Positions 44,915 through 54,159 of a stretch of 64,000 nucleotides of DNA are shown piece after piece (position 1 is the stretch's first letter; every line of letters starts with the position of its first letter). Below the pieces are notes generated by a model. That model was not told the origin of the DNA. It did no database searches and saw only the letters and a list, made by a program, of their open reading frames with translations. The position numbers were made by a program, and so were the translations under genes. Source of the DNA: Halomicrococcus gelatinilyticus (GTDB taxonomy: Archaea > Halobacteriota > Halobacteria > Halobacteriales > Haladaptataceae); NCBI GenBank assembly GCA_024227995.1, contig CP100465.1, forward strand, positions 558,001 through 622,000. Direction: 5' to 3'.

Positions 44915-46663
44915 ATGACCGACCCCGCAGCCCTCGACGTGACGCTCGTCGACGGGTACGTCGACGAACCCGCCCACTTCGGCGTACCGCCGTACATCTC
45001 CACGTACCCGCGGTACACGGCGGGCGCGCTCGTGGACGCGGGGGTGCCCGAGGCGCAGATAACCTACCACACCATCGACGAACTGCGCGAGGAGCGTTCG
45101 AAGTGGCGCGACGTCGCCGACGCGGACCTGTTCGTCTACCTCGGCGGGATGACCGTCCCCGGGAAGTACGTCGGCGGGACGCCGGCGGAACCGGACGAGG
45201 TGCGCGAACTGGCCTGGACCGCCGACGGGACGAGCCTGATGGGCGGCCCGGTGAAGTTCGGCGTCGGCGACGAGAACGCCGGCGGGACGGCGACGGAGCG
45301 CGACGACCTCGACTTCGACTTCGTCGCGAAAGGCGACGTGGAGGCGGCAGCCCACGACCTCGTCGCAAGCGGCCTGGAGGGGTTCGGCGACCGCATGCGC
45401 GACAACGCGGAGATCGACCGCTGGGCCGCCAGGGGCGCGTTCGTCGTCGAGCAGCATCCGAACCATCCGGACTACCTCATCTGCGAGATGGAGACGTCGC
45501 GCGGTTGTCCGTACCGGTGTTCGTTCTGCACGGAACCGCTGTACGGCAACCCCTCCTTCCGCGAGCCGGACTCCGTCGTCAGCGAGGTCGAGCGCCTCTA
45601 CGAGCGCGGTGCCCGCCACTTCCGGCTGGGCCGCCAGGCCGACATCCTCGCGTACGGCGGCGACGGCGAGAAGCCCAACCCGGACGCGCTCCGCGAGCTG
45701 TACGGCGGTATCCGCGAGGTCGCGCCCGACCTGGAGACGCTGCACCTCGACAACATGAACCCCATCACGGTGGTCGAGTGGCCGGACCTCGCCCGCGAGG
45801 GAATCCGGGTCATCGCCGAGCACAACACGCCGGGCGACACCGCCGCGTTCGGCCTGGAGTCCGCCGACCCCGTCGTCCAGGAGGAGAACAACCTCAACGT
45901 CACCGCCGAGGAGTGCTTCGAGGCCGTGAAGATAGTCAACGAAGAAGCCGGCTGGCGGCCGGGCGAGGATGCGAGCGACGCACCGACCCACGGCGAGGAC
46001 GCCACGAACCGCCTGCCGAAACTCCTCCCCGGCATCAACCTCCTGCACGGGCTGAAGGGCGAACGCGAGGAGACGTTCGCACACAACAAGCGGTTCCTCG
46101 AACGCGTCTACGACGAGGGGCTGATGCTGCGCCGGGTGAACATCCGGCAGGTGATGGCGTTCGACGGGACCGAGATGAGCGACGTCGGCGCGGACATCGC
46201 GAAGGACCACAAGAAGCTGTTCAAGCAGTACAAGAGCGAGGTCCGCGAGGAGATAGACAACCCGATGCTCCAGCGGGTCGCCCCCGCCGGGACCGTCCTC
46301 CCGGACGTCCACCTGGAGTACCACAGGGACGGCCGGACCTTCGGCCGGCAACTCGGCACCTACCCGCTGCTGGTCGCCGTGCCTGGCGAACGCGAACTCA
46401 GGCGCACCATCGACGTCGCCGTCGTCGACCACGGCTACCGGTCGGTGACCGGCGTCCCCTATCCGCTGGACGTGAACACGGCCTCGATGGACGAACTGAT
46501 GGCGCTCCCGGGGATGGGGAGACAGCGCGCCGGCAACGTCGTGGTCGACCGGCCGTACGAGTCGCCGGCCGAACTCGCGGACGCCGTCGACGTCGACCTG
46601 TCCGCGTTCGCACGGGCAGACGTCAGTGCGAGCGGCGAGGAGAAATCCGAGAGCGCTGACTGA
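44915..46663 (+). CDS. Radical SAM protein with C-terminal helix-hairpin-helix domain
   Basis: 582 residues. An N-terminal cobalamin-binding-like region precedes the radical SAM motif SRGCPYRCSFC (C-x3-C-x2-C, about residue 200). The barrel continues with GLESADPVVQEENNLN and LLPGINLLHGLKGER. Near the end, LDVNTASMDELMALPGMGRQ is a ComEA-like HhH segment that contacts nucleic acid. Such archaeal proteins are uncharacterised; RNA or tRNA modification is plausible. A cgttttac box 27 bases upstream fits the start. Confidence 0.88.
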   Translation: MTDPAALDVTLVDGYVDEPAHFGVPPYISTYPRYTAGALVDAGVPEAQITYHTIDELREERSKWRDVADADLFVYLGGMTVPGKYVGGTPAEPDEVRELAWTADGTSLMGGPVKFGVGDENAGGTATERDDLDFDFVAKGDVEAAAHDLVASGLEGFGDRMRDNAEIDRWAARGAFVVEQHPNHPDYLICEMETSRGCPYRCSFCTEPLYGNPSFREPDSVVSEVERLYERGARHFRLGRQADILAYGGDGEKPNPDALRELYGGIREVAPDLETLHLDNMNPITVVEWPDLAREGIRVIAEHNTPGDTAAFGLESADPVVQEENNLNVTAEECFEAVKIVNEEAGWRPGEDASDAPTHGEDATNRLPKLLPGINLLHGLKGEREETFAHNKRFLERVYDEGLMLRRVNIRQVMAFDGTEMSDVGADIAKDHKKLFKQYKSEVREEIDNPMLQRVAPAGTVLPDVHLEYHRDGRTFGRQLGTYPLLVAVPGERELRRTIDVAVVDHGYRSVTGVPYPLDVNTASMDELMALPGMGRQRAGNVVVDRPYESPAELADAVDVDLSAFARADVSASGEEKSESAD

Positions 46664-46705
46664 CCGGTCGACCGGCGAGAAAGTGATGAAGTCTCGCGAA
46701 CGGCG

Positions 46706-47116
46706 CTAGAACTCTTCTTCGATGATCTCGCCGACGGCGAAGTTGGACTTGACTTCGGTAATCTCGACTTTCACGCGCTCCCCGATCTCGGCACCGGGGA
46801 CGATGATGACGTAGCCGCGCTCGACGCGGGCGATGCCGTCGCCCTGCTTGCCGATGTCCTCGATCTCGACGTACCGGACCTCGCCGGATTCGACCGGAGG
46901 CTGTGGCTCGGACGAGACGGTCTCCTCGTTGCTGCTGGTTTCGGTCTCGGTCGACTCGGTCTCCGCCTCGCGGGAGATGAGTGCAACACGGTAGGTTTCG
47001 CCCGGTTCGACCGACCCGGTGTCGATCTCGCGACGAGGGATCGAGACGACGTACTCGTCGCCTTTCAGAGTAACGTCAGCGCTGAACAGACACAGGAGTT
47101 TGTCAGAGATTTCCAA
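46706..47116 (-). CDS. TRAM-domain RNA-binding protein
   Basis: 136 residues if read from TTG 47116 (LEISDKLLCLFSADV), 149 if from ATG 47155. Archaeal homologues begin at the EISDKLLCLF stretch, so the TTG is preferred. The C-terminal TRAM domain is clear: EIEDIGKQGDGIARVERGYVIIVPGAEIGERVKVEITEV. A Ser/Thr/Glu-rich linker separates the two halves. Single TRAM proteins act as RNA-binding chaperones in archaea. Confidence 0.85.
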   Translation of the reverse strand: MEISDKLLCLFSADVTLKGDEYVVSIPRREIDTGSVEPGETYRVALISREAETESTETETSSNEETVSSEPQPPVESGEVRYVEIEDIGKQGDGIARVERGYVIIVPGAEIGERVKVEITEVKSNFAVGEIIEEEF

Positions 47117-47348
47117 TGGTCGTAGACCTCCACTGAAAACCAAGTAGTCAACCATTAAAGAAGTATCGACACTTCAACCGCGAGCAAGGGCTGGAGCGGT
47201 GGATCGGCGGTTCGTGACCTTCGTCCCGACCACGCTCCGGAGACGAACCGAAGGCGTGCCCGGTCGCCGTGGCGGGCCACCGTCGAGTGGCGAGCGTGCC
47301 CGGGCACCTCCAGTAGCCCTAAATCGTTCGACCGTCAATCCGTGTTCG

Positions 47349-47588
47349 ATGGAGGAAACGACGACTGCGGACGGAGAGACGCTGTATCTCAGTCGACGGA
47401 ACGGCGAGCGCGGGTCGAAAGGTCCGTTCTTCGTCGTCTACCGGTCGCCGGAGCGCGAGCGGCGGTACGGCTACTACTGCGGACACTGCGAGTCGCTCGA
47501 CACGGCGATGGACACGATGGGACGCATCAAGTGCAACCGATGCGATAACCTCCGGAAACCGACAGAGTGGGACGCGGCCCACGAGTGA
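47349..47588 (+). CDS. Small Cys-knuckle protein (DUF5816-like)
   Basis: 79 residues. YYCGHCESLDTAMDTMGRIKCNRCDN holds two C-x2-C pairs for one zinc. The N-terminal half has a beta-rich GPFFVVYRSPERERRYGYY. I recall this as DUF5816, not confirmed. A cctaaatc element is 28 bases upstream. Confidence 0.8.
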   Translation: MEETTTADGETLYLSRRNGERGSKGPFFVVYRSPERERRYGYYCGHCESLDTAMDTMGRIKCNRCDNLRKPTEWDAAHE

Positions 47589-47638
47589 GGACGTCGTGGC
47601 GGGGGTTCTTTCGGAACGAGTTCCGCCCCGCAAGAACA

Positions 47639-47645
47639 TTTATTA
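47639..47645 (+). promoter_or_regulatory. TATA-like box of the 47671 gene
   Basis: tttatta is centred 29 bases before ATG 47671 and rules out the upstream ATG at 47596. Confidence 0.5.
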
Positions 47646-47670
47646 CGTGGCGTGTGGTATCGACAGTCGA

Positions 47671-47988
47671 ATGGCCCCTGTTAACACGCCCCTGATTGAC
47701 GAGGCCAGGTCGATATTCAGCGACCTCGGGTACGAGGTGCTCGAGGACGGCGACGAATTCCGGGCCAAGCGGAAGTGGCGAGAAGTGCACGTGACTGCGC
47801 TCACCGAGACGACGGACGCCCCCGACCGTGGGGACCTTCGATGCTTCGTAACGTGGAAGGAGGACGTGACGAAGCTCCGCGAGGGCTTGCGAGAGATGAA
47901 CCTCGAGTACGAGTGGGCGATAATCGGCGTCCGCGAGAGCGGCGATTACGAGGTCGCACGGGCACCACCGTCCTCCGTCGCGGTCTGA
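47671..47988 (+). CDS. Small conserved haloarchaeal protein (DUF7116-like)
   Basis: 105 residues: MAPVNTPLIDEARSIFSDLGYEV, then alternating strands FRAKRKWREVHVTAL and CFVTWKEDVTKLREGL, and YEWAIIGVRESGDYEV. It looks like a small alpha/beta domain. No function is known. Confidence 0.82.
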   Translation: MAPVNTPLIDEARSIFSDLGYEVLEDGDEFRAKRKWREVHVTALTETTDAPDRGDLRCFVTWKEDVTKLREGLREMNLEYEWAIIGVRESGDYEVARAPPSSVAV

Positions 47989-48109
47989 CTCCGTTCGACC
48001 GGACGGACCTCGTTTTCGACGGACACCGACGACGGCTACCAGACCGGTCCAGGGCGTGGGCTGGCGGTCGGGGACAAGCCCCAGGTGACCGGGGAGCCAA
48101 GGTGACTGC

Positions 48110-48598
48110 ATGGACGACCACACCAGCGACCCGACCGTGGCACCGCCGCCGGACGGCCGCCAACCGACCGGCTGGCGGGCCGCCGACGGACTGTGGGAGC
48201 ACGCGACGCTGCGGCGGGCCACGCGCCACGGCGTCCGCCTGTTCAACGCCAGCGAGTTCCACGAGAGCCACGACTGCTTCGAGGACGAGTGGTACAACTA
48301 CGGACAGGGGAGCGTCGAGAGCCAGTTCCTCCACGGGATGGTCCAGGTCGCCGCCGGTGCGTACAAGCACTTCGACTTCGAGGACGACGGCGGCATGCGG
48401 TCGCTGTTCCGGACGGCGCTGCAGTACCTCCACGGCGTCCCGAACGACTTCTACGGCGTCGACGTGCTCGGCGTCCGGACGACCATCACGGACGCCCGGG
48501 AGGACCCGACCGTCCTCCACGGCTGGCGGATCGAACTCGACGGCACGTATCCGGTGGCGACGGAGACGGACTTCGCGTACGCCGACGGACTGGAGTGA
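48110..48598 (+). CDS. DUF309 family protein
   Basis: 162 residues. The DUF309 signature [20 protein letters not shown] is followed by [18 protein letters not shown] and [20 protein letters not shown]. This is a small all-helical family of unknown function, with conserved His/Glu/Asp that could bind a metal. The first 35 residues are a Pro/Thr-rich leader. Confidence 0.88.
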   Translation: MDDHTSDPTVAPPPDGRQPTGWRAADGLWEHATLRRATRHGVRLFNASEFHESHDCFEDEWYNYGQGSVESQFLHGMVQVAAGAYKHFDFEDDGGMRSLFRTALQYLHGVPNDFYGVDVLGVRTTITDAREDPTVLHGWRIELDGTYPVATETDFAYADGLE

Positions 48599-48724
48599 CC
48601 GCGCGCCAGGGAACAGGCACGACCGAAGCGCTGCCCGCTCTCGGGCAGTGGCGGTCGCAACGCACCTCCGGCCCGGTCAGGGTCGCCCTGCCCCGTATCG
48701 CCACGAGCGCGCCGCCGCGGACGG

Positions 48725-49015
48725 TCAGTCCCCAGCCTGGTCGTCTACGAGTTCGAGCAGTGGTCGGATTTCCTCGAACTGCGGCCCCTTGCTGACCTCG
48801 TTCGTCTCTTCGTCCCAGGTGACGAACCCGTATTCGTCGAGCATGGGAAGATGATTGTGATGCATGGCTGCCTGTCGCCGGCGGTACTCCAGCGATTCCG
48901 TGTCCCCACCGGCGACGGCCGGGTCGCCCGGAGACTGGGGATTGTGTTCGAGGAGCGCAGCCAGTAGCGTTCGACGGCGGCCGTCTGCCAGCGCTTTGAA
49001 ACAGTAATCGTTCAT
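48725..49015 (-). CDS. Winged-helix protein (DUF7344 type)
   Basis: 96 residues. FKALADGRRRTLLAALLEHNP, then AAMHHNHLPMLDEYGFVTWDEETNEVSKGPQF has the architecture of a haloarchaeal ArsR-like winged helix without a sensing domain. A likely DNA-binding regulator; target unknown. Confidence 0.85.
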   Translation of the reverse strand: MNDYCFKALADGRRRTLLAALLEHNPQSPGDPAVAGGDTESLEYRRRQAAMHHNHLPMLDEYGFVTWDEETNEVSKGPQFEEIRPLLELVDDQAGD

Positions 49016-49238
49016 GATTGTCGGGGAGATTCACCACGCAGGATGGTCGATTCCCCGGTTGGCCACCCTGTAGGTGACTGGGGCCCACACGCGTATAACG
49101 CTGTTGTGAACGTAGACGTTTAGCTTCGAGTTTTCGCAGTTCTCAGGACTAGAATCTGTTGTTTCTGAATCGTGGTGTGGAGTTTTCGGGATTCATTCAT
49201 TACCTGTTGTGGGAAACCACAGACCTATCGGGAACAGT

Positions 49239-49757
49239 TCAGCTGGTCGGTTCGTCGTCGTTCGGGTCCGCTTCGTGCGCGTCCGTCTCCTCCGTCCCCT
49301 GCAGGAAGAAGTGGTTGAACGGCTGGACGTGGCGGCGACGCAGCATCTCAGAACTCTCGATCTCGACGCCGATGTCGTGGATAGCGTCGGTGATCCGGGT
49401 GATTTCGGACGTACTCGTTCCGACGACGTCTACGTGGATGTTCCGTCTGCCGGTGAGCATCTCCCGAACGTCGATGACGCCCTGGATTCCCCGGATCTGC
49501 TTCGAGAACTCTGGGAGCTCGGTGGGCGGCGCGGTGACGACGAACGTCACCTGTAGCGGGAGGTTCGCCGCCTCGTAGTCGATCTCCGGGTGGTAGCCCT
49601 GGATGATGCCGTCTGCTTCGAGCTGGTCGATGCGGTTGCGAACGGTGCTGGCCGAGACGCCCGCCATGTCGGCCATCTCCTGTGCTGTCACGTTGCGGGC
49701 GTCCCGCTGGAGCAGGTAGAGGATGCTTCGGTCGACGTCGTCCAGGTCCCGGCCCAT
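49239..49757 (-). CDS. Lrp/AsnC family transcriptional regulator
   Basis: 172 residues. The HTH LDDVDRSILYLLQRDARNVTAQEMADMAGVSASTVRNRIDQLEADGII is complete, and the RAM domain (LPLQVTFVVTAPPTELPEFS, GRRNIHVDVVGTSTSEI) follows. A short acidic tail (TEETDAHEADPNDDEPTS) is added. A ttagg element 27 bases upstream fits the start. Divergent from the MBL/deaminase pair. Confidence 0.9.
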   Translation of the reverse strand: MGRDLDDVDRSILYLLQRDARNVTAQEMADMAGVSASTVRNRIDQLEADGIIQGYHPEIDYEAANLPLQVTFVVTAPPTELPEFSKQIRGIQGVIDVREMLTGRRNIHVDVVGTSTSEITRITDAIHDIGVEIESSEMLRRRHVQPFNHFFLQGTEETDAHEADPNDDEPTS

Positions 49758-49929
49758 GCCGACTAGCTACGGCGTGGAGGTTCCTAACGCATTCTATAAC
49801 GAAGATGGCACTCTCGCGTTCGAGCCTCGATGTCGGCGTCGACTGGGGACGACGCCGTGGATGGAGCAGCGACGCCTCGCTCCGACCTCACGGGAGTGGC
49901 GACTCTCGGTAACGGTGCTTCAAAAACTG

Positions 49930-49935
49930 TTTTAC
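49930..49935 (+). promoter_or_regulatory. TATA-like box of the MBL-deaminase pair
   Basis: ttttac is centred 26 bases before ATG 49958. Confidence 0.45.
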
Positions 49936-49957
49936 AGACCGAGCAGAAACCCCGCGT

Positions 49958-50911
49958 ATGTTCAGGCGGTTTTCGATTCCGACGCCGTTCGCGGTCGGAC
50001 CGGTGAACGCCTACCTCGCCGGGCGGACGCTGGTCGACCCGGGGCCGGGGAGCGAAGAAGCATGGTCGGCGCTGCTCGACGCGCTCGAGGAGCAGGGCCT
50101 CGCGGCGTCCGACATCGAGCAGGTGTTCGTCACCCACCCGCATCCGGACCACTTCGGCCTCGCCAGACGCCTCCGCGGGGAGGGCGCGCGCGTCGTCGCA
50201 AGCCCCGGAACGGCCGGCGTCATCCGCGACTTCGCCACCCGACTCGAGTACGAGCAGGAGTTCTTCGTCGACTTCTTCGAGCGCCACGGCATGGCCCGCT
50301 CGACCGCCGAGACGGTGGCCGACCTCCCCGAAGCGTACCTCTCGGTCGCCCCGGCCGTCGAGACCGACCTCGAACTCGCGGACGGCGACGCCGTCGAGGT
50401 CGACGGCACGACGGTGACCGCGGAGGCGGTCGACGGACACGCCACCGGCGAGACCATCTTCACCTACGAGGACGGGGAGGCGTCGGAAGCCATCGTCGGC
50501 GACCACGTCCTGCCGCACATCACGCCGAACCCGCTGCTGCAACCGCCGAGCGAGGAAGGCGAGATGCGCCCGCGCGTGCTCCCGGCGTTCAACCGGTCGC
50601 TGGCGGAACTGCGCGAACGGGAGTTCGACCGCCTGCTGCCGGGACACGGCGAGGTCGTCGACGCTCCGAGCGAGCGCATCGACGAGATACTGGCGGCCCA
50701 CGAGGAGCGCACCGCGAACGTGGTGGAACTGCTGGACGGGCCGACCACCGCCTTCGACGTGATGGAGGGACTGTTCGGCGACCTGCCCGCGACGGAGCAG
50801 TTCCCGGGCATGAGCGAGGCCGTCGGCCACCTCGACGTGCTGGAGGAGCGCGACCGCGTCGCCCACAGCGAGCGCGGGGGCGTCCGCGTGTACGAGGAGG
50901 TGGAGGCGTGA
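49958..50911 (+). CDS. MBL-fold metallo-hydrolase
   Basis: 317 residues. Metal ligands are in VTHPHPDHFG (H60, H62, D64, H65); VDGHATGETIF, VGDHVLPH and LLPGHGEVVD supply the rest. The C-terminal 90 residues form a winged-helix-like extension (EERTANVVELLDGPTTAFDV), as in LACTB2-type hydrolases. The start of the amidohydrolase gene overlaps its stop (GTGA), so the two proteins are made together. Confidence 0.9.
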   Translation: MFRRFSIPTPFAVGPVNAYLAGRTLVDPGPGSEEAWSALLDALEEQGLAASDIEQVFVTHPHPDHFGLARRLRGEGARVVASPGTAGVIRDFATRLEYEQEFFVDFFERHGMARSTAETVADLPEAYLSVAPAVETDLELADGDAVEVDGTTVTAEAVDGHATGETIFTYEDGEASEAIVGDHVLPHITPNPLLQPPSEEGEMRPRVLPAFNRSLAELREREFDRLLPGHGEVVDAPSERIDEILAAHEERTANVVELLDGPTTAFDVMEGLFGDLPATEQFPGMSEAVGHLDVLEERDRVAHSERGGVRVYEEVEA

Positions 50912-52626
50912 ACGACCTCCAGCCCGTCGCGCTCGGCGACGAACCCGCGGACCTCGTGGTGAAGGGCGGTCGCGTCCTGTTGCCGGAACTCGGCGAGTTC
51001 CAGGCCCGCGACGTCGCCGTCAAGAACAACCGCGTCGCGGCGCTGCCGGAGGACGCCTCGGACGTCGTCGGCGAGCAGACGCGCGTCATCAACGCCAGCG
51101 ACCGCGTCGTCGCACCCGGATTCGTCGACGCCCACACGCACCTCGACCTCCACCAGACGTTCGAGAACGCCTACCACTACGCGCTGGAGAGCGGGACGAC
51201 GACCGTCGTCTCCGAGGTGACCGGGTTCGGTCCGGCGTTCGGTGCGGAGGGCGTCCAGGAGTTCCTCGCCGCGACGTCCTACCTCCCCATCCGCGTCGCG
51301 GCGACGGTGCCGCCCCAACCGGTCCTCGACACGTTCGAACCCGCGCACGAGGACCCCGACGAACTCGCCAACCTCGTCGAGGACTCCCGGGTCGTCGGCG
51401 TCGGCGAGACGGACTGGATCCACGCCGTCGGCCGCGACACGCCCGCCGAGGAGCTGTACCGGGCCGCGACGCTTGCGAACAAGACCATCACCGGCCACGG
51501 CGCGGGCTGTACCGGCGAGAAGCTACAGGCGTTCGCCTCCATCGTCGACGACGACCACGAGGCCATCTCCGGCGACGAGATGGTCGAGCGCGTCGAGAAC
51601 GGCGTACACGCCGTCGGCCGCTACGGTTCCATCCGGGACGACATGGCGGCCGTCGGCGACGCGTACGCGGAGGTCGGCGCGTCCGAGATATCGCTGTCGA
51701 CCGACGGGATGTGGCCCCGGGAACTCATCGGCGAGGGCTACATGGACGTCGTCGTCCGCCGCGCCATCGAGGAGGGCGTCCCGCCGGCCGACGCGCTGCG
51801 GATGGCGACGCTCAACCCGGCCCGTCACTTCGGCCTCTCCGACCGCGGGACGCTCGCGCCCGGCAATCTCGCGGACATCGTCGTCATCGACGACCTCGAA
51901 GCGGTCAACGTCACGACGGTGGTCGCTGACGGCGAGGTCGTCTACCACAACCACGAGACGAAGGTCGCGCCGCGGTCCTACGAGTACCCCGACCACTTCT
52001 ACGACAGCGTCGACGTCAGCACCGACCCCGACGAGTTCCGGGTGCCCGCCAGCGCGGCCGTCGACGGCGCGGTCCGCGCCATCGAACACGACCACGGGCT
52101 CATCTCGCTGTCGACGACGGTCGAACCGCCGGTCGAGGGCGGCGAACTCGTCGCCGCGCCGGAGGACGGCCTGCTGACGGCGACCCTGCTCGACCGTCAC
52201 CCCGACGGCGACGGCACCGGCTTCACCGGATTCCTCACGGGCTACGGCGCGTTCGAGGGCGCGGTGGCGACGAGCATCGTCTGGGAGCGCCCCGGCGTGC
52301 TCGCCGTCGGTAGCGGCGACGACGTCCGGACGGCGGTCGCCCACCTCAACGAGATGGGCGGCGGCTGGGCGGTCGTCGACGACGGCGACGTCATCGCGGA
52401 ACTGCCGGCGCGCGTCGCCGGCGTCTGCTCGGACCTCGAGGTCGAGGAGACGGCGAAGCTCTACGACGCCGTCGAGAGCGCACTGCGGCAACTCGGCGCG
52501 GACGCCGACCGGCCGATGCTGGCGCTCCAGACGCTGACCTTCCCGGGAGTGCCGGCGCTGAAGCTGTCGTTCTCGGGCTACGCCGACGTGTTCGCCCGCG
52601 AGACGGTCGGCCTGGCGCCCGAGTAG
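50908..52626 (+). CDS. Adenine-deaminase-like amidohydrolase, divergent active site
   Basis: 572 residues. Amidohydrolase layout: LVVKGGRVLLPELGEFQARDVAV, the metal motif VDAHTHLDLHQTFENA, GHGAGCTGEKLQAF, DDHEAISGDEM, a terminal Asp in LSTDGMWPRELIGEG and MATLNPARHFGL. The C-terminal domain with GGGWAVVDDGDVIAELPARV is shared with adenine deaminase (AdeC). The family's usual DGHIHIESS site is DAHTHLDLH here, and CTDDRHP is STDGMWP, so adenine may not be the substrate. Confidence 0.82.
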   Translation: MNDLQPVALGDEPADLVVKGGRVLLPELGEFQARDVAVKNNRVAALPEDASDVVGEQTRVINASDRVVAPGFVDAHTHLDLHQTFENAYHYALESGTTTVVSEVTGFGPAFGAEGVQEFLAATSYLPIRVAATVPPQPVLDTFEPAHEDPDELANLVEDSRVVGVGETDWIHAVGRDTPAEELYRAATLANKTITGHGAGCTGEKLQAFASIVDDDHEAISGDEMVERVENGVHAVGRYGSIRDDMAAVGDAYAEVGASEISLSTDGMWPRELIGEGYMDVVVRRAIEEGVPPADALRMATLNPARHFGLSDRGTLAPGNLADIVVIDDLEAVNVTTVVADGEVVYHNHETKVAPRSYEYPDHFYDSVDVSTDPDEFRVPASAAVDGAVRAIEHDHGLISLSTTVEPPVEGGELVAAPEDGLLTATLLDRHPDGDGTGFTGFLTGYGAFEGAVATSIVWERPGVLAVGSGDDVRTAVAHLNEMGGGWAVVDDGDVIAELPARVAGVCSDLEVEETAKLYDAVESALRQLGADADRPMLALQTLTFPGVPALKLSFSGYADVFARETVGLAPE

Positions 52627-52630
52627 CGTT

Positions 52631-52861
52631 CTATCGCTCGCTCTCGTCGGTGGTGTCTCCGCCCGCCGTTCGCTCGCCACCGGCGGGGTTGCTCCGCTCC
52701 TGGACCATCAGCACCTGCTCGTAGGGCAAGAAGTCGCGGCCATCCTCGCGGTGGACCCAGAGGCCGGTGTCGTAGAAGTCGAGTTTTGACCCCTCGAGGG
52801 GCGACTCGGCCACGTTCTCCACGTCGGACTTGAGGTGGACGTAGTACGTGTCTTCTCGCAT
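52631..52861 (-). CDS. Small haloarchaeal protein, function unknown
   Basis: 76 residues: MREDTYYVHLKSDVENVAESPLEG then KLDFYDTGLWVHREDGRDFLPYEQVLMVQE, a compact beta domain with a disordered Gly/Thr/Glu tail. A cttttgc element 28 bases upstream supports the start. No family is recognised. Confidence 0.75.
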   Translation of the reverse strand: MREDTYYVHLKSDVENVAESPLEGSKLDFYDTGLWVHREDGRDFLPYEQVLMVQERSNPAGGERTAGGDTTDESER

Positions 52862-52973
52862 GGCGGAGGGGATACGCCGCCTGCCTGCAAAAGCGTCACG
52901 CCGATTCCGGGGCGTGCGATGGGACCGTCGCGTCGACGAAACGACTTTTCCGGTCGCCGCCGAACGGCCGGAC

Positions 52974-53252
52974 GTGACGGACCGAACGAGGGCACACGTC
53001 TACGTCTCCGGCACGGTACAGGGCGTCTACTACCGAGCGAACACCCGCGACGCGGCGACCGAACGGGACGTCGACGGCTGGGTGCAGAACCTCGCCGACG
53101 GTCGCGTCGAGGCCGTCTTCGAGGGGCCGGAGGACGCCGTCGAGGAGATGGTCGAGTGGTGTCACACCGGCAGTCCCGCCGCCGACGTGAGCGACGTCGC
53201 GGTCGAGTACGACGACCCCGAGGGCGAGGACGGCTTCCGCATCCGCCGGTGA
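52974..53252 (+). CDS. acyP: Acylphosphatase
   Basis: 92 residues from a GTG start. HVYVSGTVQGVYYRANTRDAA carries the catalytic Arg loop and GWVQNLADGRVEAVFEG the catalytic Asn; the ferredoxin-like fold ends FRIRR. It hydrolyses carboxyl-phosphate bonds. In-frame upstream ATGs give an Arg-rich leader and were rejected. A cttttcc element 28 bases upstream fits. Confidence 0.93.
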   Translation: MTDRTRAHVYVSGTVQGVYYRANTRDAATERDVDGWVQNLADGRVEAVFEGPEDAVEEMVEWCHTGSPAADVSDVAVEYDDPEGEDGFRIRR

Positions 53253-53279
53253 GGCGCTGCGACTCCGGTTCCGCTCACG

Positions 53280-54020
53280 TCACTCGAACGGGTCGGTGTA
53301 CTCGCGGCGCGGGAGGTCGTTCCCGCCGCCCGAGTGGCGGGCGAACTGCAGGCCGCCGCCGACGGCGAGGGCGACGACGAACCACAGCGGCGTGAACGCG
53401 AGGGCGTCCGCACCCAGCAGTTCGCCGGTCCGGTACCAGTGCGTCCACAGCGGGGCGACGTAGGCGAGCACCGTCGCGCCCACCACGTTCGCGACCACCG
53501 CCGCGATGAGGACGTAGTACCGCCAGGCGAGGACGAGGGTGACGCCGCCCGCGACGGCCGCCACCACCGCGAACTGCGTCGACCGCCCTCCGCTCAGGAG
53601 CGCCTCGTTCTGGACCGCCTCGACCAGTACCGCTAGCTGGAGCGCCGCCGACGGGTCGGCGACGGCCGTCGGGTCGACGACCCGCCGACCGGCGGCGAGG
53701 GCGTACGCCGGTATCGCCGTGACGACGAACCCGACGACACCCGTCACGACCCGGGTCAGGAACGGGAACAGCGAGTAGCCCAGGACGCTGCCGGCGAAGG
53801 CGAGCGCGGCCGCGAGCAGCAGTTGCGTCTCGACGGTGACGGCGTAGTCCGCCAGCGCCGGCCCGAACCAGCCGACCGCGCCGCCGATGGCGGCCCCGCC
53901 GAGACCGCCGCCCCAGGACAGGAGCACCTTCGCGAGGTCGTACCCCAGCAGCGACCCCACGAGGCCGACCGTCGTCGCAGCGAGCAACGGGAGCATCGGT
54001 TCGATGCTAGCGAAAGACAT
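53280..54020 (-). CDS. Multi-TM membrane protein, function unknown
   Basis: 246 residues from MSFASIEPM. About seven hydrophobic segments, for example LLAATTVGLVGSLLGYDL, GGGLGGAAIGGAVGWFGPAL, LLLAAALAFAGSVLGYSLF and FVVAAVAGGVTLVLAWRYY. Repeated GSxLGY units suggest an internal duplication of a TM pair. No known family motif. An upstream ATG at 54044 is excluded by the TATA position. Confidence 0.78.
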   Translation of the reverse strand: MSFASIEPMLPLLAATTVGLVGSLLGYDLAKVLLSWGGGLGGAAIGGAVGWFGPALADYAVTVETQLLLAAALAFAGSVLGYSLFPFLTRVVTGVVGFVVTAIPAYALAAGRRVVDPTAVADPSAALQLAVLVEAVQNEALLSGGRSTQFAVVAAVAGGVTLVLAWRYYVLIAAVVANVVGATVLAYVAPLWTHWYRTGELLGADALAFTPLWFVVALAVGGGLQFARHSGGGNDLPRREYTDPFE

Positions 54021-54050
54021 GGTTTGCTGGTTGGATAATACCATCGCAAT

Positions 54051-54058
54051 TACTTATA
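54051..54058 (-). promoter_or_regulatory. TATA-like box of the 53280-54020 gene
   Basis: Minus-strand tataagta is 31-38 bases before 54020 and only 7-14 bases before 54044, favouring the inner start. Confidence 0.45.
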
Positions 54059-54159
54059 GGTGGAGCATCACGACAGTATCCGAACGGAAGCCACAGCCTT
54101 CGGACGACGTTCAACGATGGCGCGACGCGGCCGGGACGTTTCGATCGATCACCCGGGCG

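Noticed and set aside
47117..47155. ATG start of the TRAM protein at 47155
   Set aside because: It would add 13 residues not found at the start of the family; the TTG before EISDKLLCLF is preferred, though not proven.
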